Shown here in pieces: positions 7,072 to 15,407 of a DNA stretch of 36,286 nucleotides. This DNA is from Caldimonas caldifontis (lineage in GTDB: Bacteria > Pseudomonadota > Gammaproteobacteria > Burkholderiales > Burkholderiaceae_C). The notes beneath the pieces were generated by a model that had not been told where the DNA came from, ran no database searches, and was given only the letters and a program-made list of their open reading frames with translations. Position 1 is the first letter of the stretch. Each line of letters opens with the position of its first letter. A program made the translations under genes and the position numbers. The stretch covers positions 1 to 36,286 of the forward strand of contig NZ_PSNX01000019.1 of assembly GCF_002930615.1 (NCBI RefSeq). Direction: 5' to 3'.

Positions 7072-7449
7072 ATGTCGATCAAGTCCTTTTCCTGGCTGGG
7101 GGCGTGCGCCCTGGCCTTCCTGTCCTTCGGTGCGGCCGCCTCCGAGGTGGCCTGGGATGCGCAAGGGGGTGCCAGTGTCGTGGCCACCGTGGCGCCCAAG
7201 GCCGAGCACGAAAGCTGCGCCCGCCTGGCGGCCAAGGATCGGGTGATCTGGGCCTTCGTCGCGCAGGGCCCGGTGGACTTCAGCATCCGCGACCCGCAGA
7301 CCAAGCAAGTGGTGCGCGGATCGGCACAGACGGGCGTGCGCGAGGCCCGCGATGCGCTGGAGAGCCCCCGCGCCCAGGTCTATTGCTGGGCCTGGATCAA
7401 CCGCGGCACGGCCGACGTCCAGGTGTCTCTGCAGCTGCGCAAACGCTGA
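7072..7449 (+). CDS. small secreted protein of unknown function
   Basis: I do not recognise a family. The product is 125 residues with a clear Sec signal peptide (MSIKSFSWLGACALAFLSFG, cleavage near AAA-SEV at about residue 22). The mature part is ~100 residues, rich in short beta-like stretches (ASVVATVAP, RVIWAFVAQGPVDFSI, AQVYCWAWINRGTADVQVSLQL). It has two cysteines, in ESCARL and VYCWAW, that could form one disulfide in the periplasm. The regular strands suggest a small beta-sandwich. It starts 3 bases after no other gene and ends 3 bases before the HDOD gene, so the two are probably one transcript, but a functional link is not evident. Confidence 0.75.
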   Translation: MSIKSFSWLGACALAFLSFGAAASEVAWDAQGGASVVATVAPKAEHESCARLAAKDRVIWAFVAQGPVDFSIRDPQTKQVVRGSAQTGVREARDALESPRAQVYCWAWINRGTADVQVSLQLRKR

Positions 7450-7452
7450 CCC

Positions 7453-8259
7453 ATGCCCGTCGATCCTGCCCTGCGATCCCTGCACATCGACCTGCCGGCC
7501 CGTCCGGATGTGCTGGTACAGCTCTCGCTCATGCTGGCCGAGGAGGCCGTGGACTTCAAGGCCATGGGCAGCCTGATCGAAGGCGACATGGCCCTGGCGG
7601 CCGGCGTGCTCAAGGCCCTGAACGCGCCCATCTACGGCCTGCGCCAGCAGGTGCGCACCGTGCAGCAGGCGCTGCAGTACCTGGGCAGCAGCCAGGTGGC
7701 GGCCATCGCCTACGAGATGGCGCTGCGCTCGGTCTTTCCGTCCACCCCCGAGCTGGACGCGATGTGGTTCCGCGCCAACCGGCGCGGCCTGCTGATGGGC
7801 CTGATGGCGCGCCAGCTCGGCCTGCCCGCTTTCGTGGCGCATTCGGCCGGCCTCTTCGAGGAATGCGGCAAGGCAGTGATGCTGCGGCATGCGCCGCAGC
7901 GTTATGGCCCCATGCTGCAGGCCGCGGCCTCGGACGACCTGCTGGCCCTGCAGGAGATGCAGGCCTTCGGCGTGAGCCACGACGCCCTGGGCGCCGCGAT
8001 GTGCGAGACCTGGATGCTGGACCCGGCGGCCATCACCTGCGTGCGCTACCACGTGGCCGTGCACAGTGGCGGCACCTGGCCCGACAAGCCCGAGGCGCGG
8101 CCGCTGTGCGCCCTCTCGACCGTGGCCAACTACATGATCAAGGCCCCCGAGATGGTCGATTCCGCAGTGCAGGCTACGGCGGCACTGGCTCCCCTGGATG
8201 AAGCGGCCTTTCTCCAGGTGGCTCGGGAGGTGCAAAGCGTGATGTCCACCCGCAGTTGA
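7453..8259 (+). CDS. HDOD-domain signalling protein
   Basis: A 268-residue cytoplasmic protein with an HDOD domain, an HD-like helical fold lacking the HD metal residues and found in bacterial signalling and motility regulators. FKAMGSLIEGDMALAAGVLK and ALNAPIYGLRQQVRTVQQAL, then YLGSSQVAAIAYEMALR, form the signature N-terminal half. The mid-part AHSAGLFEECGKAVM and the later CETWMLDPAAITCVRYH are the degenerate HD-like helices. No GGDEF, EAL or receiver domain is attached, so it probably works by protein binding. Only 3 bases separate it from the small secreted protein upstream. A nine-base inverted repeat begins at its stop codon. Confidence 0.88.
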   Translation: MPVDPALRSLHIDLPARPDVLVQLSLMLAEEAVDFKAMGSLIEGDMALAAGVLKALNAPIYGLRQQVRTVQQALQYLGSSQVAAIAYEMALRSVFPSTPELDAMWFRANRRGLLMGLMARQLGLPAFVAHSAGLFEECGKAVMLRHAPQRYGPMLQAAASDDLLALQEMQAFGVSHDALGAAMCETWMLDPAAITCVRYHVAVHSGGTWPDKPEARPLCALSTVANYMIKAPEMVDSAVQATAALAPLDEAAFLQVAREVQSVMSTRS

Positions 8260-8288
8260 TCTGCAGGACGGAACTGGAGCCTGCAGAT
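8259..8288. repeat. 9-bp perfect inverted repeat at the HDOD stop codon
   Basis: ATCTGCAGG (8259-8267) and CCTGCAGAT (8280-8288) can form a nine-base stem with a 12-base loop, starting on the last base of the stop codon. A T5 run comes only at 8306-8310, 17 bases later, so if it ends transcription it is not a textbook intrinsic terminator. It may instead protect the 3' end or be an operator for the Bug receptor gene downstream. Confidence 0.5.
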
Positions 8289-8382
8289 TGAGCCCTGGGC
8301 GACAGTTTTTCAGGACAAATCCGGGTGTCCGCCTTGCACGGCGGGTGCCATCCTCGACAGCTCTCGCACTCGAGGTGACTCC

Positions 8383-9351
8383 ATGAAACGTCGACAAGTT
8401 CTGCACGCTCTGGGCGGCTCCGCCGTGGCCCTGGGCGTGACGCCCTGGGCCCGCGCCCAGGCCTTCCCCAGCCGCCCGATCAACCTGATGATCGCCTTCC
8501 CGGCCGGCGGCCCCACCGACATCACGATGCGCGTGCTGGCCGAAAACGCCTCCAAGATCCTGGGCCAGCCGGTGGTGATCGAAAACCGCTCCGGCGCCGG
8601 TGGCACCCTGCCCGCCCAGGCCCTGCAGACCGCGAAGCCCGATGGCTACACGCTCGCGCAGATCCCGCTGGGCGTCTTCCGCCTGCCCTACACCACCAAG
8701 ATCAACTGGGACCCGGTCAAGGACATCTCCTACATCCTGTGTGTCACCGGCTATGCCTTCGGTGTGGTGGTGCCGGCCGACTCGCCCTTCAAGGAGTGGA
8801 AGGACTTCGTGGCCTACGCGAAGGCCAACCCCGGCAAGCTGAGCTACGGCTCCACCGGGGCGCTGACCAGCCCGCATCTGACGATGGAGGAGATCGCGCA
8901 GAAGCTGGGCATCCAGCTCAACCACATCCCCTACCGCGGCAGTGCTCCGCTGATGCAGGACCTGCTGGGCGGCCAGCTGATGGCCGGCGCCGACTCCACC
9001 GGCTTTGCCCCGCACGTCGAGGCCGGCAAGCTGCGCCTGCTCAACACCTGGGGCGCCAAGCGCCTGGCCCGCTTCCCCAACACGCCCACGCTGATGGAGC
9101 TGGGCCTGGGCATCGTGCAGGCCTCGCCCTACGGCATCGGCGGCCCCAAGGGCATGGACCCAGGCCTCATCAAGGCCGTCCACGACGCCTTCAAGCAAGC
9201 GATGGAAATGCCCAACCACGTCGAGGTGCTGGCCAAGTACGACCAGGAACTGCTCTACATGAACTCGGCCCAGTACACCCGCTTCGCCGAGGAGACCTTC
9301 GCCAAGGAGAAGGCCCTGGTCGAGAAGCTGGGGCTGGCCAAGCCGACCTGA
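8383..9351 (+). CDS. Bug-family (TctC-like) periplasmic solute-binding protein
   Basis: The 322 residues match the Bug receptors that are greatly expanded in Burkholderiales. These bind carboxylates or other small acids for tripartite tricarboxylate transporters or act as sensors. A twin-arginine-looking export signal ([19 protein letters not shown]) ends at ARA-QAF. The mature start [20 protein letters not shown] and [18 protein letters not shown], then KPDGYTL, are family hallmarks. [20 protein letters not shown] is the second conserved region. No tctA/tctB membrane genes are present, so this is an orphan receptor. A TctDE-like two-component system lies ~6 kb away but is not adjacent. An amidohydrolase follows after 10 bases, which may hint at a shared substrate. 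Confidence 0.93.
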   Translation: MKRRQVLHALGGSAVALGVTPWARAQAFPSRPINLMIAFPAGGPTDITMRVLAENASKILGQPVVIENRSGAGGTLPAQALQTAKPDGYTLAQIPLGVFRLPYTTKINWDPVKDISYILCVTGYAFGVVVPADSPFKEWKDFVAYAKANPGKLSYGSTGALTSPHLTMEEIAQKLGIQLNHIPYRGSAPLMQDLLGGQLMAGADSTGFAPHVEAGKLRLLNTWGAKRLARFPNTPTLMELGLGIVQASPYGIGGPKGMDPGLIKAVHDAFKQAMEMPNHVEVLAKYDQELLYMNSAQYTRFAEETFAKEKALVEKLGLAKPT

Positions 9352-9361
9352 GCCCGCGGCC

Positions 9362-10237
9362 GTGGGCCTGAGGTCGTGGCTGCTGGTCTTGTGCCTGGGC
9401 GCGCTGGCGCCCGCCCAGGCGCAGACGCCCTACGCCGGCCCGCTCTTCGACGCCCACCTGCACTACAACGACGACGCGCAGGAGCCTCACCCGCTGCCCG
9501 ACGTGCTGGGGCGCATGCAGCGCAGCGGCGTGGCCGCCATCATCGCCAACAGCCGCCCCAACGACGGCACCCGCACGCTGGCCTCGGCCACGGGCGAGAC
9601 CGCGGCGGCCGGCGTGCGCGTGGTGCCCTTCATCCGCCTGTACCGCAACCGCGCCGACTACACCGGCTGGTTCGCCGACCCCAGCATCGTCACGATGGTG
9701 GAAACCGAACTCGCGCGCGGCACCCCCGCCGGCCCCTACCGTGGCCTGGGCGAGTTCCACCTCTACGACAGCGCCAACGCCAACGGCCCCACCGCGCGCC
9801 GGCTGATGCAGCTGGCGCAGGACAAGGACCTGGCCGTGCTGGCCCATGTGGACGACGTGGCCATCGAGTTGCTGATGGCCCATGCCCCACGCACCCGGCT
9901 CATCTGGGCCCACACCGGCATCGGGGGGGTGCCGGTGGAACGCGTGCAGGCCCTCTTCGAACGTCACCCCACGCTGATGGGCGAGCTGTCCTACCGCCCC
10001 GGTCTCACCGGCGACGACGGCCAGCTCAGCCCCGCCTGGCGCGCCCTGCTGCTGCGCTACCCCGACCGCTTCCTCGTGGGCTCGGACACCTGGGTCAACC
10101 AGCGCTGGCTCTACTACGAAAACCTCATGCAAGCCGCCCGCGTGTGGCTGGGCGGCCTGCCGCCCGAGGTGGCGCGGCGCATCGCCTACGAGAACGGCGC
10201 GCGGCTGTTCGGGCTCGATGTGCCTGCTGCACGCTGA
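9362..10237 (+). CDS. exported amidohydrolase-family metal-dependent hydrolase
   Basis: From the GTG at 9362 the 291-residue product begins with a signal peptide ([19 protein letters not shown]). The mature part is a TIM-barrel amidohydrolase: FDAHLHYN has the HxH metal pair, GLGEFHLY and VLAHVDD follow, [10 protein letters not shown] gives another metal histidine, and FLVGSDTW supplies the conserved Asp. Together these mark the amidohydrolase_2 type, whose members hydrolyse or decarboxylate varied carbonyl compounds. Substrate unknown. The export signal is less usual for this family, many of which are cytoplasmic. Cotranscription with the Bug receptor is likely from the 10-base gap. It converges on moaC. 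Confidence 0.85.
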   Translation: MGLRSWLLVLCLGALAPAQAQTPYAGPLFDAHLHYNDDAQEPHPLPDVLGRMQRSGVAAIIANSRPNDGTRTLASATGETAAAGVRVVPFIRLYRNRADYTGWFADPSIVTMVETELARGTPAGPYRGLGEFHLYDSANANGPTARRLMQLAQDKDLAVLAHVDDVAIELLMAHAPRTRLIWAHTGIGGVPVERVQALFERHPTLMGELSYRPGLTGDDGQLSPAWRALLLRYPDRFLVGSDTWVNQRWLYYENLMQAARVWLGGLPPEVARRIAYENGARLFGLDVPAAR

Positions 10238-10252
10238 GACCCACGCCCGGGT

Positions 10253-10756
10253 TCACTCCGCGACGTAAGACCCCGACTTGCCCCCGTGCTTCTCCAGCAC
10301 GCGCACGCCGCCCATGGTCATGCCGCGGTCCACGGCCTTGCACATGTCGTAGATGGTGAGCAGGCCCACCTGCACGGCCGTGAGGGCCTCCATCTCCACC
10401 CCCGTGCGGCCCAGCGTTTCCACCTGGGCGCGGCAGCGCACGCGCGAAGCGGCGGCGTCCACCTCGAAGTCCACCGCCACGCGGGTGATGGGCAGCGGGT
10501 GGCACAGGGGGATGAGATCGGCGGTGCGTTTGGCGCCCTGGATGGCGGCGATGCGGGCGATGCCCAGCACGTCGCCCTTCTTGGCCGTGCCGGCCACGAT
10601 GGCCTGCAAGGTGGCCGGCAGCATGTCGATGTGGCCTTCGGCCACGGCCACGCGGTGGGTCTCGGCCTTGGCCGCCACGTCCACCATGTGGGCCTGGCCC
10701 TGGGCGTCGAAATGCGTGAGGCCACCGGCCGGCGGGGTCGAGGAAGTCGTGCTCAT
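10253..10756 (-). CDS. moaC: cyclic pyranopterin monophosphate synthase MoaC
   Basis: MoaC, with MoaA, makes cyclic pyranopterin monophosphate, the first intermediate of molybdenum cofactor. [20 protein letters not shown] is the standard start. The active-site segment [20 protein letters not shown] contains the conserved [25 protein letters not shown] followed by MCKAVDRGM is the C-terminal signature. The length of 167 residues is normal. The ATG at 10756 is followed by a short variable leader ([11 protein letters not shown]). No other moa or moe gene is in the window. It is divergent from the M48 peptidase gene across ~130 bases in which I see no convincing site. Confidence 0.97.
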   Translation of the reverse strand: MSTTSSTPPAGGLTHFDAQGQAHMVDVAAKAETHRVAVAEGHIDMLPATLQAIVAGTAKKGDVLGIARIAAIQGAKRTADLIPLCHPLPITRVAVDFEVDAAASRVRCRAQVETLGRTGVEMEALTAVQVGLLTIYDMCKAVDRGMTMGGVRVLEKHGGKSGSYVAE

Positions 10757-10886
10757 GATCGGTGCATGATAGCGAGGCCCGCGCAGCTTGTTTCAGGGCT
10801 GTAAAGGTGCTGAACTCGCCCCGGGCCCCGGCATCCAACCGGCTGCCTCCATGCACAGGGCCTGGCGCCCTGGTAACGTTCCTTCC

Positions 10887-12455
10887 ATGCACCCAGCCTC
10901 TTCCCGCACGCGGCGCCTGAGCTGCCTCGCCTTGTCCCTGTCGCTCGCCCTGGGCGCCCTGGGGCCGGCCGCGGCGCAGTCCACACCGCCGGCCCCCCCC
11001 AGCCTGCCGGCGCTGGGCGACACCGTCTCGGCCGACTTCAGCCCGGCGGCCGAACGGCAACTCGGCGAACGCATCATGCAGGTGATCCGGCGCGACCCGG
11101 CCTACCTCGACGACCTGGTGCTGCAGGACTACCTGCTCTCGCTGTGGCGGCCGCTGCTGTCGGCGGCACGTGCGCGCGGCGATCTCTCGGCCGAACTGTC
11201 CGACCGCTTCGCCTGGGAGGCCTTCCTCGTGCGCGACCGCTCGGTCAACGCCTTCGCCCTGCCGGGCGGCTACGTCGGCGTGCACCTGGGCCTGATCGGC
11301 ATGACCTCCACGGGTGACGAGCTCGCCTCGGTGCTGGCCCACGAACTGGCCCACGTCACGCAACGCCACATCGCGCGCAGCCTGAACCAGCAGCGCCAGC
11401 AGTCGATGCTGGCCCTGGCCTCGATCCTCCTTGGCGTGATGGCGGCAAGCCGCAGCCCCGATGCGGCGAGCGCACTGATCACCGGCGGCCAGGCCGCCGC
11501 CTTGCAGGGTCAGCTCAATTTCTCGCGCGACATGGAACGCGAGGCCGACCGCATCGGCCTGGGCCTGCTCGAAGGAGCGGGGTTTTCGGTGCTGGGCATG
11601 CCCAGCATGTTCGAGCGGCTGCAGCAGGTCTCCCGCCTGAATGACAACAACGCCTTCCCCTACCTGCGCAGCCACCCGCTCACCAGTGAACGCATTGGCG
11701 AGGCGCGCGCCCGCACGGGGCTGGACAGCGGGCGCACCGCTCCGGCCCCGACCCTGGAGCATGCCCTGATGCAAGGCCGTGCCCGCGTGCTGATGGACGC
11801 GCGTCCCGACGCGGCCCGCAACTGGCTGAGCGCCGCGAACGGCGACAACCGTTCGCCCGGCCGGGCCGCCGCGCTGCTGCAGGCCAGCACCGAAGCCCAT
11901 GCGGCCGCCTCCCTGCGCGAGTGGGCGCGCATGCGTGCGGCCCTGAGCCGCGCCCAGCCCCTGGTGCAGGGCGATGCCCGGGCCACGCGAGCGCTGGCCT
12001 TCGTGACCGCCGACCTGGCGCTCGCGGAAGGGGATGCGGCGCGCGCGCAGGCCGCGTTGGGCACCTACCGTCGCGATGGGTCGCGCCTGAGCGAGTTGCT
12101 GGGCGCCCAGGTGGACCTGGCCCAGCCGGGCGGGGAGACAGGCGCCTGGCGACGCGCCGCGGAAGAACTGCAGACCTGGGCCACGCTGCACCCGCGCGAC
12201 CACCGTGCCTGGGAAGGGCTGGGCCAGGCCTGGGAACGCCTGGACCAGCCGCTGCGCGCCGTGCGCGCGCAGGCCGAGGCCCGCTACCTGCTGGGCGACC
12301 TGCAAGGTGCCATCGACCGCCTGCGCGCCGCCCAGCGCCTGGGCAACCCCCAGGCGGGATCGGCCGACTTCATCGAGGCCTCGGTGATCGACGTGCGCCT
12401 GCGCGAGATCGAGGCGGAGTGGCTGCAGCGGCGCCGGGAAGAGATGGGGCGCTGA
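10887..12455 (+). CDS. periplasmic M48 metallopeptidase with TPR-like C-terminus (BepA/YfgC-like)
   Basis: The product is 522 residues from ATG 10887, where a Sec signal peptide begins (RRLSCLALSLSLALGALGPA, cleavage near AAAQ-S). The peptidase domain has the zinc motif HELAH at 152-156 and the third ligand in DMEREADRIGL; AFALPGGYVGVHLGLI precedes it as in all M48 proteins. The C-terminal ~200 residues are helical, alanine/arginine-rich repeats of TPR type (RAWEGLGQAWERLDQP, LLGDLQGAIDRLRAAQR). In E. coli, BepA with this layout proteolyses and assists assembly of outer-membrane proteins such as LptD and BamA; the same role is inferred here. Earlier in-frame starts lack signal-peptide sense. 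It converges on recX. Confidence 0.93.
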   Translation: MHPASSRTRRLSCLALSLSLALGALGPAAAQSTPPAPPSLPALGDTVSADFSPAAERQLGERIMQVIRRDPAYLDDLVLQDYLLSLWRPLLSAARARGDLSAELSDRFAWEAFLVRDRSVNAFALPGGYVGVHLGLIGMTSTGDELASVLAHELAHVTQRHIARSLNQQRQQSMLALASILLGVMAASRSPDAASALITGGQAAALQGQLNFSRDMEREADRIGLGLLEGAGFSVLGMPSMFERLQQVSRLNDNNAFPYLRSHPLTSERIGEARARTGLDSGRTAPAPTLEHALMQGRARVLMDARPDAARNWLSAANGDNRSPGRAAALLQASTEAHAAASLREWARMRAALSRAQPLVQGDARATRALAFVTADLALAEGDAARAQAALGTYRRDGSRLSELLGAQVDLAQPGGETGAWRRAAEELQTWATLHPRDHRAWEGLGQAWERLDQPLRAVRAQAEARYLLGDLQGAIDRLRAAQRLGNPQAGSADFIEASVIDVRLREIEAEWLQRRREEMGR

Positions 12456-12471
12456 CCGGGGCGGAGCGGCC

Positions 12472-12924
12472 TCAGTCGTCCTCGCCGCCGCGCACCACGC
12501 GGCGGATGACCTCGGTGGCAAAGCCGCGCGCAGCCAGGAAGCGCATCTGGCGCGCCCGCTCGGTGGCATCGGTGGGGGCGTCGCCGCCGAAACGGCGCGT
12601 CCAGATGGCACGGGCGCGTTCGAGTTCGCTGCCTCGCAATTGCTCGACGGCCCCGGCCACCGCCTCCGGCGCCAGACCGTGGCCCTGCAGTTCCTGGCGG
12701 ATGCGCGCCGTGCCCAGGCGGGCCGCCTTGCGGTGCAGCACCGATTCGACGAAGCGCGCCTCGCTCAGCCAGCCCGCGGCCTCCAGGGCGTCGAGCACGG
12801 TGTCGATGTCGTTTGCGTCATCGGCATGCGGCGCCAGCTTGCGCGCCAGTTCCACGCGCGAATGTTCACGCTGGGCCAGGTACTTCAGCGCCCGACCCTT
12901 GAGGGAGAGCTTGGCAAAGCCCAC
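12472..12924 (-). CDS. recX: RecA regulatory protein RecX
   Basis: RecX binds RecA filaments and limits their extension and activity. The 150-residue helical-repeat product starts at a GTG (12924) six bases after the recA stop and reads SLKGRALKYLAQREHSRVEL, the usual start of RecX. ALEAAGWLSEARFVESVL and KAARLGTARIRQELQGHGL are the signature repeats. The end MRFLAARGFATEVIRRVVR is also conserved. It is cotranscribed with recA, the common betaproteobacterial order, and so under the same SOS control. Confidence 0.95.
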   Translation of the reverse strand: MGFAKLSLKGRALKYLAQREHSRVELARKLAPHADDANDIDTVLDALEAAGWLSEARFVESVLHRKAARLGTARIRQELQGHGLAPEAVAGAVEQLRGSELERARAIWTRRFGGDAPTDATERARQMRFLAARGFATEVIRRVVRGGEDD

Positions 12925-12930
12925 GCCGGA

Positions 12931-14046
12931 TCATTCCTCCACGGGGACTTCGGCGTCCCTGGCGGCCTTGGCCTTGCCCTTGGCAGCGGCCTTTTCGGGC
13001 TTGTCGGCCTCGGCCTTGACCGCCCCTGCCAGCAGGGGAACGCCCAGGGCTTCGCGCACCTTGTTCTCGATCTCGAAGGCGAGATCGGGGTTCTCGCGCA
13101 GGAACTCACGGGCGTTGTCCTTGCCCTGGCCGATCTTCTCGCCGTTGTAGGCGTACCAGGCACCGGACTTCTCGAGGATGCGCGCGTTCACCCCCATGTC
13201 GATGATCTCGCCCTCGCGCGAGATGCCCTCACCGTAGAGGATGTCGAACTCGGCCGTCTTGAAGGGGGGCGAGACCTTGTTCTTCACCACCTTCACCTTG
13301 GTCTCGTTGCCGATGACCTCCTCGCCCTTCTTGATCGAGCCGATGCGGCGGATGTCCAGGCGCACGGACGAATAGAACTTCAGCGCATTGCCGCCGGTGG
13401 TGGTTTCGGGCGAACCGAACATCACGCCGATCTTCATGCGGATCTGGTTGATGAAGATGACCATGCAGTTGGTCTTCTTGATCGTGGCGGTGAGCTTGCG
13501 CAGCGCCTGGCTCATCAGACGGGCCTGCAGGCCGGGCAGGGCATCGCCCATCTCGCCCTCGATCTCGGCCTTGGGGGTGAGCGCGGCCACCGAGTCGACG
13601 ATGACGAGATCGACCGAGCCCGAGCGCACCAGCGCGTCCACGATCTCGAGCGCCTGCTCGCCCGTGTCGGGCTGGCTGATGAGCAGGTCCTGAAGGTTCA
13701 CACCCAGCTTCTGCGCGTACTGCACGTCCAGCGCGTGTTCGGCGTCGATGAAGGCACACACGCCGCCTTGCTTCTGCATCTCGGCCACCACCTGCAGCGT
13801 GAGCGTGGTCTTGCCCGAGGATTCAGGACCATAGATTTCAATCACGCGGCCGCGCGGCAGGCCGCCCACGCCCAGCGCGATGTCCAGGCCCAGGGAGCCG
13901 GTGGACACCACCTGGATGTCCTCGATGGCCTCGCCCTCGCCCAGGCGCATGATCGAGCCCTTGCCGAACTGCTTTTCGATCTGGGCCAGCGCGGCCTGCA
14001 GGGCCTTGGCTTTTTCGGTGTTCAGGGCCTTGACGGGTGCGTCCAC
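12931..14046 (-). CDS. recA: recombinase RecA
   Basis: RecA forms filaments on single-stranded DNA, drives strand exchange and triggers LexA cleavage. The start is the GTG at 14046, preceded by AAGGAG at six bases; an in-frame TTG at 14067 lies upstream of that ribosome binding site and is not used. The 371 residues show Walker [10 protein letters not shown] at 73-81, the MAW region ([12 protein letters not shown]), Walker [13 protein letters not shown], loop 2 with [20 protein letters not shown], and an acidic/alanine-lysine tail ([20 protein letters not shown]). All key residues appear intact. Regulation by LexA is suggested by the box at 14106-14121. recX follows directly. Confidence 0.98.
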   Translation of the reverse strand: MDAPVKALNTEKAKALQAALAQIEKQFGKGSIMRLGEGEAIEDIQVVSTGSLGLDIALGVGGLPRGRVIEIYGPESSGKTTLTLQVVAEMQKQGGVCAFIDAEHALDVQYAQKLGVNLQDLLISQPDTGEQALEIVDALVRSGSVDLVIVDSVAALTPKAEIEGEMGDALPGLQARLMSQALRKLTATIKKTNCMVIFINQIRMKIGVMFGSPETTTGGNALKFYSSVRLDIRRIGSIKKGEEVIGNETKVKVVKNKVSPPFKTAEFDILYGEGISREGEIIDMGVNARILEKSGAWYAYNGEKIGQGKDNAREFLRENPDLAFEIENKVREALGVPLLAGAVKAEADKPEKAAAKGKAKAARDAEVPVEE

Positions 14047-14105
14047 GGAAATCTCCTTGAGGATCAATGGGTTGGTGTCGTTTGCCGCCTGTCGTTAAGC
14101 ACAGG

Positions 14106-14121
14106 CTGGATGCATGAACAG
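14106..14121 (-). promoter_or_regulatory. LexA-box-like palindrome upstream of recA
   Basis: On the minus strand the sequence CTGTTCATGCATCCAG fits the proteobacterial SOS box CTGT-N8-ACAG with one mismatch in the right arm. It has a palindromic ATGCAT core. It lies 60 bases upstream of the recA GTG, a normal operator position. Confidence 0.65.
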
Positions 14122-14186
14122 TATTCTGCGGGCCACGTACTTGTTCGTAAACCCATTTTTTGATCAGTTTGCCTTACTATCTGGGG

Positions 14187-14672
14187 ATGCACACAGCCCC
14201 ATCGCCGGACGCCTGGCGCCAGACCCACCTGGGACGGTTGCTGGGCCATGCCCTGCGGCGCTTCGATGCCCGCGTGCTCGAGCTGATGGCACGCGACGTG
14301 GACGTGCCCCTGGCGCTGGCCCATCTGGCGGCGCGCCAGCAGGTCACGGCCGCGCACATCCACATCACCCGCCACCTCGCCCTGGACGGCTCGCGTCTGA
14401 CCGATCTGGCGGCGAAGGCCGGCATGAGCAAGCAGGCCATGGGCGACCTCGTGGACCAGTGCGAGGCCTGGGGCCTGGTGGTGCGTGAACCCGACCCGCG
14501 CGATGCCCGAGCGCGCCTCGTGCGCTTCACGTCCACCGGCCTGGCCTGGCTGGCGGCCTTCGAGCGCGCGGTGACGCAGGCCGAGGCGGAATTCCGCGCC
14601 GAGGTGGGCGACGATGTCGCCACCGTGGTGGCGCTGGGCCTGGAGGCCTACGCCGGCGCCTGGTCGGTCTGA
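14187..14672 (+). CDS. MarR-family transcriptional regulator
   Basis: A 161-residue winged-helix regulator. LAARQQVTAAHIHITRHLAL leads into the DNA-binding region DGSRLTDLAAKAGMSKQAMG and DLVDQCEAWGLV. The wing is VREPDPRDARARLVRFTSTGLAWLA, with the DPRDxRxxL(V) loop typical of MarR. The ATG at 14187 has GGGG just upstream. It is divergent from recA and lies 45 bases ahead of a two-component system on the same strand. Ligand and targets are unknown. The short intergenic region shared with the recA SOS box might let the two promoters interfere. Confidence 0.9.
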   Translation: MHTAPSPDAWRQTHLGRLLGHALRRFDARVLELMARDVDVPLALAHLAARQQVTAAHIHITRHLALDGSRLTDLAAKAGMSKQAMGDLVDQCEAWGLVVREPDPRDARARLVRFTSTGLAWLAAFERAVTQAEAEFRAEVGDDVATVVALGLEAYAGAWSV

Positions 14673-14717
14673 GCCGGCGCCGTCCCCTAAAATCGGCCAC
14701 TCACACAGGAGACAGCC

Positions 14718-15389
14718 ATGCGCATCCTGATCGCAGAAGACGATCAAGTGCTGGCCGACGGCCTGCTGCGCTCGCTGCGCGGCGCGGGCTATGCGGTCGA
14801 CCAGGTCGGCTCGGGCACCGAGGCCGACGCGGCGCTGGCTTCGCACGAGTTCGACCTCATCATCCTCGACCTCGGCCTGCCCAAGCTGCATGGCCTGGAA
14901 GTGCTGCGCCGCCTGCGTGCCCGCGGCACGTCCACGCCGGTGCTCATCCTCACCGCGGCCGACAGCGTCGAGGAACGCGTGAAGGGCCTGGACCTGGGCG
15001 CCGACGACTACATGGCCAAACCCTTCTCGCTGCAGGAGCTGGAGGCGCGCGTGCGCGCGCTCACGCGCCGCGGACTGGGCGCGGCCTCCACGCTGATCAA
15101 GCACGGCCCGCTCACCTTCGACCAGACCGGGCGCGTGGCCTACATCAACGAGCAGATGATCGAGCTGTCGGCGCGCGAGCTGAGCCTGCTGGAGGTGCTG
15201 CTGCAGCGCACCGGACGGCTCGTGAGCAAGGACCAGCTGGTCGAGCGCCTGTGCGAGTGGGGCGACGAGGTGAGCAACAACGCCATCGAGGTCTACATCC
15301 ACCGGCTGCGCAAGAAGATCGAACAGGGGCCCATCCGCATCGCCACGGTGCGAGGCCTGGGCTACTGCCTCGAGAAGATTCCCCAGTAA
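14718..15389 (+). CDS. OmpR/TctD-type response regulator
   Basis: A 223-residue DNA-binding response regulator. The receiver domain (1-115) has the acidic pair EDD (7-9), phospho-acceptor Asp51 in LIILDLGLP, the Thr in LILTAAD and Lys101 in YMAKPF. The C-terminal winged helix (130-220) reads ELSARELSLLEVLLQRTGR and then VEVYIHRLRKK-like NNAIEVYIHRLRKKIEQG, followed by IRIATVRGLGYCLEK. CAGGAGA precedes the ATG. The gene is followed after 18 bases by its kinase. Resemblance to TctD, which controls tricarboxylate uptake in other bacteria, is clear at family level, but the signal here is unknown. Confidence 0.93.
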   Translation: MRILIAEDDQVLADGLLRSLRGAGYAVDQVGSGTEADAALASHEFDLIILDLGLPKLHGLEVLRRLRARGTSTPVLILTAADSVEERVKGLDLGADDYMAKPFSLQELEARVRALTRRGLGAASTLIKHGPLTFDQTGRVAYINEQMIELSARELSLLEVLLQRTGRLVSKDQLVERLCEWGDEVSNNAIEVYIHRLRKKIEQGPIRIATVRGLGYCLEKIPQ

Positions 15390-15407
15390 GACACAGGCAC
15401 ACCCACC

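Noticed and set aside
14046-14067. recA start at the upstream TTG
   Set aside because: The AAGGAG ribosome binding site lies between this TTG and the GTG at 14046, so initiation at the GTG is the consistent reading.
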